A stretch of DNA of 64,000 nucleotides from NCBI RefSeq assembly GCF_000003815.2, contig NC_049989.1:11699704-11763703 (forward strand), read 5' to 3'. The DNA is from Branchiostoma floridae. Taxonomy: Eukaryota > Chordata > Leptocardii > Amphioxiformes > Branchiostomatidae. Below are positions 63,639-64,000 of the stretch, in pieces. Position numbers and translations under genes: made by a program. A model generated the notes under the pieces. It did no database searches, had not been told where the DNA came from, and saw nothing but the letters and a program-made list of their open reading frames with translations. The first letter of the stretch is position 1; each line of letters begins with the position of its first letter.

Positions 63639-63843
63639 TGGCCCCCATTCCACTTGGACGGCGATTTGCTGTGACCTAAAATTTTGAAGATCGCTCCATA
63701 ACTTTCTTAGATAAAAGAAAAAACATTTTGCACTTTGTGTGTTGTCGCTTCAGTCACACGTTTATATTTTGCACGATTCTAATCATAAAAGGGTCCCATA
63801 AATCCAATCTTGGTCGTAGCGACGTCGCAGCGCGATCGCCGTC
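63639..63843 (+). mobile_element. MITE family C, copy 3, right end lost
   Basis: Left end TGGCCCCCATTCCACTTGGA then CGGCGATTTGCTG. Core TTTGCACTTTGTGTGTTGTC. The inner part of the right repeat (GCGCGATCGCCGTC) is present, but the outer terminus is missing. Confidence 0.55.
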
Positions 63844-64000
63844 TTTAAACCTCTGTCATATTTCGCAAAAAACGATCGGACGACGATTCTGCGGCGATCG
63901 CCCGAGCCTAGCTTATATAATGATAACACAACAATTGTACAAGGTACAAAGTATAGCATATATGTGACAGGGACGGTTTTCAGGTGAAAAAATACGCGAA

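Overview
The window looks like one locus of a small-genome invertebrate deuterostome, most likely a lancelet (Branchiostoma). Evidence: one long intron-rich gene on the minus strand, short GC-rich exons in an AT-rich background, and a dense population of short non-autonomous DNA transposons (MITEs), with no bacterial operons or dense ORFs. The species call is inference.

The only convincing protein-coding gene is a divergent class C (metabotropic-glutamate-receptor-like) GPCR on the minus strand, from the ATG at 61732 down to a stop at 3683. I reconstructed nine exons by eye from splice sites, matching intron phases and family motifs: exon 1 (61604-61732, signal peptide), 2 (13979-14138), 3 (13248-13376), 4 (11837-12003), 5 (10746-11657), 6 (8911-10405, containing a 363-base N gap), 7 (6289-6393), 8 (4250-5192, the whole seven-helix domain) and 9 (3683-3738, a short acidic tail). 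About 1240 residues are visible, plus what the gap hides.

The striking point is the ectodomain: two complete-looking Venus flytrap (VFT) domains in tandem, each followed by a miniature cysteine motif (CxxxCxxC) in place of the usual nine-cysteine NCD3 domain, then one 7TM domain. VFT1 is built from exons 1-5. VFT2 lies in exon 6, with no visible intron. Both VFTs appear to have lost most residues that hold the amino-acid ligand in mGluRs, so glutamate is not a safe guess for the ligand.

Nearly everything from 14139 to 61603 (47.5 kb) is intron 1. I recognise no nested gene in it. It holds: (i) about 14 members of a roughly 240-bp MITE superfamily with one shared core and at least three different terminal modules, with TAA/TTA target-site duplications (TSDs) of PIF/Harbinger type; (ii) two piggyBac-like elements with TTAA flanks; (iii) a second Harbinger-like MITE with a TAA TSD; (iv) a pogo-like pair; (v) several anonymous dispersed families; (vi) microsatellites, a ten-copy 45-bp minisatellite, and a recent 341-bp tandem duplication. 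Two mariner relics lie outside intron 1, one in intron 3 and one downstream of the gene (292-1171).

Downstream of the gene (1-3682) and upstream of exon 1 (61733-64000) I see only repeats and unassigned sequence. All homology statements rest on reading the sequence; no search was run.
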